Source: Lewinellaceae bacterium
GTDB taxonomy: Bacteria > Bacteroidota > Bacteroidia > Chitinophagales > Saprospiraceae
Reading direction: 5' to 3'
Assembly: GCA_020636045.1 (NCBI GenBank)
Contig: JACJYP010000010.1
Coordinates: forward strand, 1 to 64,000
DNA length: 64,000 nucleotides
The translations under genes and the position numbers were made by a program. The notes below the pieces were generated by a model. The model did not search any database and was not told the DNA's origin. It worked only from the letters and a program-made list of their open reading frames with translations. Positions 61,511 through 64,000 of this stretch are shown here, one piece after another; positions within the stretch are counted from its first letter, which is position 1, and each line of letters begins with the position of its first letter.

Positions 61511-63970
61511 CTATTCAGTGCGCAGGCTTTTCACGGGGTTTGACAAAGCGGCTTTGATGCTCTGAAAACTGACGGTCAGGAACGCCACCAGTATGGCAGC
61601 GAGGCCCGAGGCGATGAATATCCAGATCTGAAGGTCGACGTGGTAAGCGAAGTCTTGCAACCAGTAGTTCATGGCATACCATGCAGCCGGCACGGCAACG
61701 ACGATCGCCAGGAGTACGAGTTTGAGAAAATCGCGCGTCAGCAACGCCGTGATGCCGGTCACTGATGCTCCCAGCACTTTTCTGATACCGATCTCTTTGG
61801 TGCGCTGTTCCGTGGTATATGCCGCCAGCCCGAACAGCCCGAGGCAGGAGACCAGAATGGACAACAGGCCAAAGATCGCGGCGATGGCGCCTACGCGGCG
61901 CTCGGCGTCGTACATGGAGGCGAAGGAATCGTCGAGAAAGTGATAGTTGAATGGCTGTTGACCTGTGGACAACTGGTTCCAGTCGCGCTCCAGCGCGCTG
62001 ATCACGGACGCCGTTTCGGAACCTTTGTAGCGGAGGCTCAGCAAGCCGCGCGAACGGCCGAGTTGCAGACATAGTGCACTGATCCGGTCGCGCAGACTGG
62101 CCCAGTGAAAATCCTTTACGACCCCGATCACCTCCAGTTCGACGAAGTCTTCCGCCTTGGGGGCGCCCTGAATATTCTTGTCTATCGTATACACTTTTTT
62201 CCCGATCGGGTCGTCGTAGCCCATGATCCTGGCCGCTGTTTCATTGATGATCACGGCGCTGCTGTCCGTCACACGTGCCGGGTCGAAGGCACGCCCTTTC
62301 ACGATCTCCATACCCAGGGTATTGAGATAGTCGTTGTCGACCCGCCAGCGCTGTAGCGAGATCGCATTTTCCGCATCCAGGGAGCGAATTTTGGAGAAAC
62401 TCTGGTCGCTGCGATTGGATGGTACCGGCAGATAACCGGAAACCGTGGCGCTTGCTACCGCGGGGTGTTGCAATATTTTTTCCTTGAGCAAATAGACATT
62501 GTCGCCCAGGGCATAGGCATCTTCCACGATGAGCACCTGGTTTTTGTCGAAACCCAGTTTTTTATTTTGAATATAACTCAACTGCCTGAAAACCATCACC
62601 GTAGCGATGATCAGTACGACCGAGATTGCAAACTGGAACACCACCAGGACGTTGCGAAAACTGCCGCCTCTGGCAACCCCGGCCACCTCGCCTTTCAGCA
62701 CACGGATCGATTCGAACGAAGAAAGGAAAAATGCCGGGTAACTACCGGCGAGCAGCCCAACCATGCCAACACCGGCCGCCAGCAAAGCCCAGAACACCGG
62801 ACTGGCCCAGGGGATGGACAGGTCGCGGCCGGTGAGGTCGCGGTACCAGGGCATGGCAATGGCAGCAATCGCGACAGCCAGCAATACGGCAAAAGCGGCG
62901 ATCAGGGTAGATTCGCTGAGGAACTGGCTGATCAGGGAACGGCGGTTGCCGCCGAGCGCCTTGCGCACACCTACCTCGCGGGCGCGGCCCGCCGAGCGTG
63001 CCGTAGCCAGGTTCATAAAATTGATGCAGGCGATCAGCAGGATAAAGGCGGCAATGGCGCTGAAAATGCGCACATATCCGATGCTTCCGTTCGGCGACAG
63101 TTCGGCCGTCAGGTCGGAATGCAGGTGGATATCCGTCAGGTTTTGAAGGTAGTAGTGCGCGTATTGCCCCGTTTTCTCCAGATCTTCCACGGAGGAACCG
63201 ATCAGGGCCTGCGCCGTTTCATTGACCTTGCGACGGGCGATCGTTTCAAATTTTTTGCTGAATGCCGCCAGGTCGGTGCCTTTTCTTAGCAGCAGATAGG
63301 TTTGGAAGTTGTTGTTCGATGCCCAGTAGGGCGGATCGTTTTTCACTTCGTCATCGCCGTTCAGCGATAGCAGCAGATCAGCCCTGAAATGTGAATTAAC
63401 AGGCATGTCTTCGTACACCGCCGTGACCTGCCAGCGGCCCTCGTTTTCGAGGATCAATGTACGCCCAAGCGCCAGTTGCGGCGATGAAAAATACCGCTCC
63501 GCGCGGCTGCGCGACAAGGCCAGGGTCTTGGGCCGGGTCAGGCAAGTACGCGCATCGCCTTCCAGCACTTTCAGGGGGAACACTTCAAAAAAGGTGCTGT
63601 CGGTGTTCAGCACGTGGTCCTCGCGGATGTTCTGTTGCGACTCGCCTTCCCGCTTTACAAGGTATGTGCCCCTGTCGCGAAAACGGCACCACGACTGCAA
63701 TTCCGGTAATTCCTTTTGCACATCGGGGCCCAGCACCGAGCTCACGACTGCCAGTTCGAAATGGTGGCCGCCAAAGTTGATGTCGGCCACAGGCCGTACG
63801 ATGCGTTCCGCCTGCGGATTCCAGTGGTCGTAGCTCGTCTCATGCGCTACGTACAGCATGATGAGCAGGCAGGCTGCCACGCCGAGCGACAGGCCGAAAA
63901 TATTGAGAAAAGAATACAGCGTGTTCTTTCGGATGTTCCGAAGGGCTATTTTCAAATAATTCTGGATCAT
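61511..63970 (-). CDS. MacB/FtsX-like ABC transporter permease (3 of 3)
   Basis: An 819-residue permease beginning MIQNYLKIALRNIRKNTLYSFLNIFGLSLG, the commonest N-terminus of this family. The FtsX repeats contain REVGVRKALGGNRRSLISQFLSES and TKEIGIRKVLGASVTGITALLTRDFL. It lies 55 bp upstream of permease 2. The gene is complete; its promoter would lie beyond the right edge. Confidence 0.94.
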   Translation of the reverse strand: MIQNYLKIALRNIRKNTLYSFLNIFGLSLGVAACLLIMLYVAHETSYDHWNPQAERIVRPVADINFGGHHFELAVVSSVLGPDVQKELPELQSWCRFRDRGTYLVKREGESQQNIREDHVLNTDSTFFEVFPLKVLEGDARTCLTRPKTLALSRSRAERYFSSPQLALGRTLILENEGRWQVTAVYEDMPVNSHFRADLLLSLNGDDEVKNDPPYWASNNNFQTYLLLRKGTDLAAFSKKFETIARRKVNETAQALIGSSVEDLEKTGQYAHYYLQNLTDIHLHSDLTAELSPNGSIGYVRIFSAIAAFILLIACINFMNLATARSAGRAREVGVRKALGGNRRSLISQFLSESTLIAAFAVLLAVAIAAIAMPWYRDLTGRDLSIPWASPVFWALLAAGVGMVGLLAGSYPAFFLSSFESIRVLKGEVAGVARGGSFRNVLVVFQFAISVVLIIATVMVFRQLSYIQNKKLGFDKNQVLIVEDAYALGDNVYLLKEKILQHPAVASATVSGYLPVPSNRSDQSFSKIRSLDAENAISLQRWRVDNDYLNTLGMEIVKGRAFDPARVTDSSAVIINETAARIMGYDDPIGKKVYTIDKNIQGAPKAEDFVELEVIGVVKDFHWASLRDRISALCLQLGRSRGLLSLRYKGSETASVISALERDWNQLSTGQQPFNYHFLDDSFASMYDAERRVGAIAAIFGLLSILVSCLGLFGLAAYTTEQRTKEIGIRKVLGASVTGITALLTRDFLKLVLLAIVVAVPAAWYAMNYWLQDFAYHVDLQIWIFIASGLAAILVAFLTVSFQSIKAALSNPVKSLRTE

Positions 63971-64000
63971 CGCTTCGTCGGTTGTGTGTGATCGTTCTGC

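Overview
This 64-kb window comes from the chromosome of a member of the Bacteroidota. The evidence is a SusC/SusD pair next to a hybrid two-component regulator, secreted proteins with type IX secretion (T9SS) style C-terminal domains, Bacteroidota-type -7 promoter boxes (TAnnTTTG), and MacB-like permeases of about 800 residues. GC content looks moderately high by eye (not computed), which would fit a Saprospiria/Chitinophagia-like lineage better than Bacteroides. No rRNA, tRNA, prophage, CRISPR array or transposase gene was seen.

Layout. (1) 0-5 kb is housekeeping: a yifB/comM-like AAA protein cut by the left edge, a SUMF1-domain protein, oxyR and guaB. (2) 5.2-10.9 kb is a minus-strand cluster of CotH kinase-family protein, HlyD-like adaptor, VTC-domain polyphosphate polymerase-like protein and DUF4956 membrane protein, with 42-bp tandem repeats between the last two. 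(3) 11-13.6 kb holds tadA and a btaA-btaB pair predicted to make the betaine lipid DGTS. (4) 13.7-32.2 kb is a polysaccharide-utilisation locus: hybrid sensor/AraC regulator, GH5-like glycanase, SusC, SusD, two IPT/TIG surface glycan-binding lipoproteins, GH26 mannanase and a sulfatase-family protein that lacks the formylglycine-forming residue. (5) 32.2-35.6 kb holds a TetR regulator, a small ferredoxin-fold-like protein, an MFS transporter and an AraC-MGMT DNA-repair protein. (6) 35.8-43.1 kb returns to carbohydrate and peptide turnover: a sialate-O-acetylesterase-family protein, a small secreted protein, a MITE-like element, an M1 peptidase, a GH130 mannosylglucose phosphorylase and a cellobiose/mannobiose 2-epimerase. 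(7) 43.1-49.3 kb is a minus-strand sulfur block: two YeeE/YedE proteins, an OprD-like porin, a rhodanese, an MBL-dual-rhodanese protein, a TauE/SafE exporter and a Crp/Fnr regulator. (8) 49.6-64 kb holds miscellaneous genes and ends in three tandem MacB/FtsX-like permeases.

How the genes fit together. GH26, mannobiose 2-epimerase and GH130 phosphorylase form the known route mannan -> mannobiose -> mannosyl-glucose -> mannose-1-phosphate + glucose. With the SusCD/SGBP import system, the HTCS sensor and an esterase, the window could support use of (acetylated) mannan or glucomannan. In the sulfur block, three near-palindromes of the form GTRRCAMRTGTYAC (minus strand) sit upstream of TauE, MBL-rhodanese and YeeE. 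In all three the site centre is exactly 37.5 bp from the end of a -7-like xxnnTTTG box, the geometry of a class II Crp/Fnr activator site at about -41.5. This is the strongest new inference here: a small sulfur regulon run by the adjacent Crp/Fnr protein.
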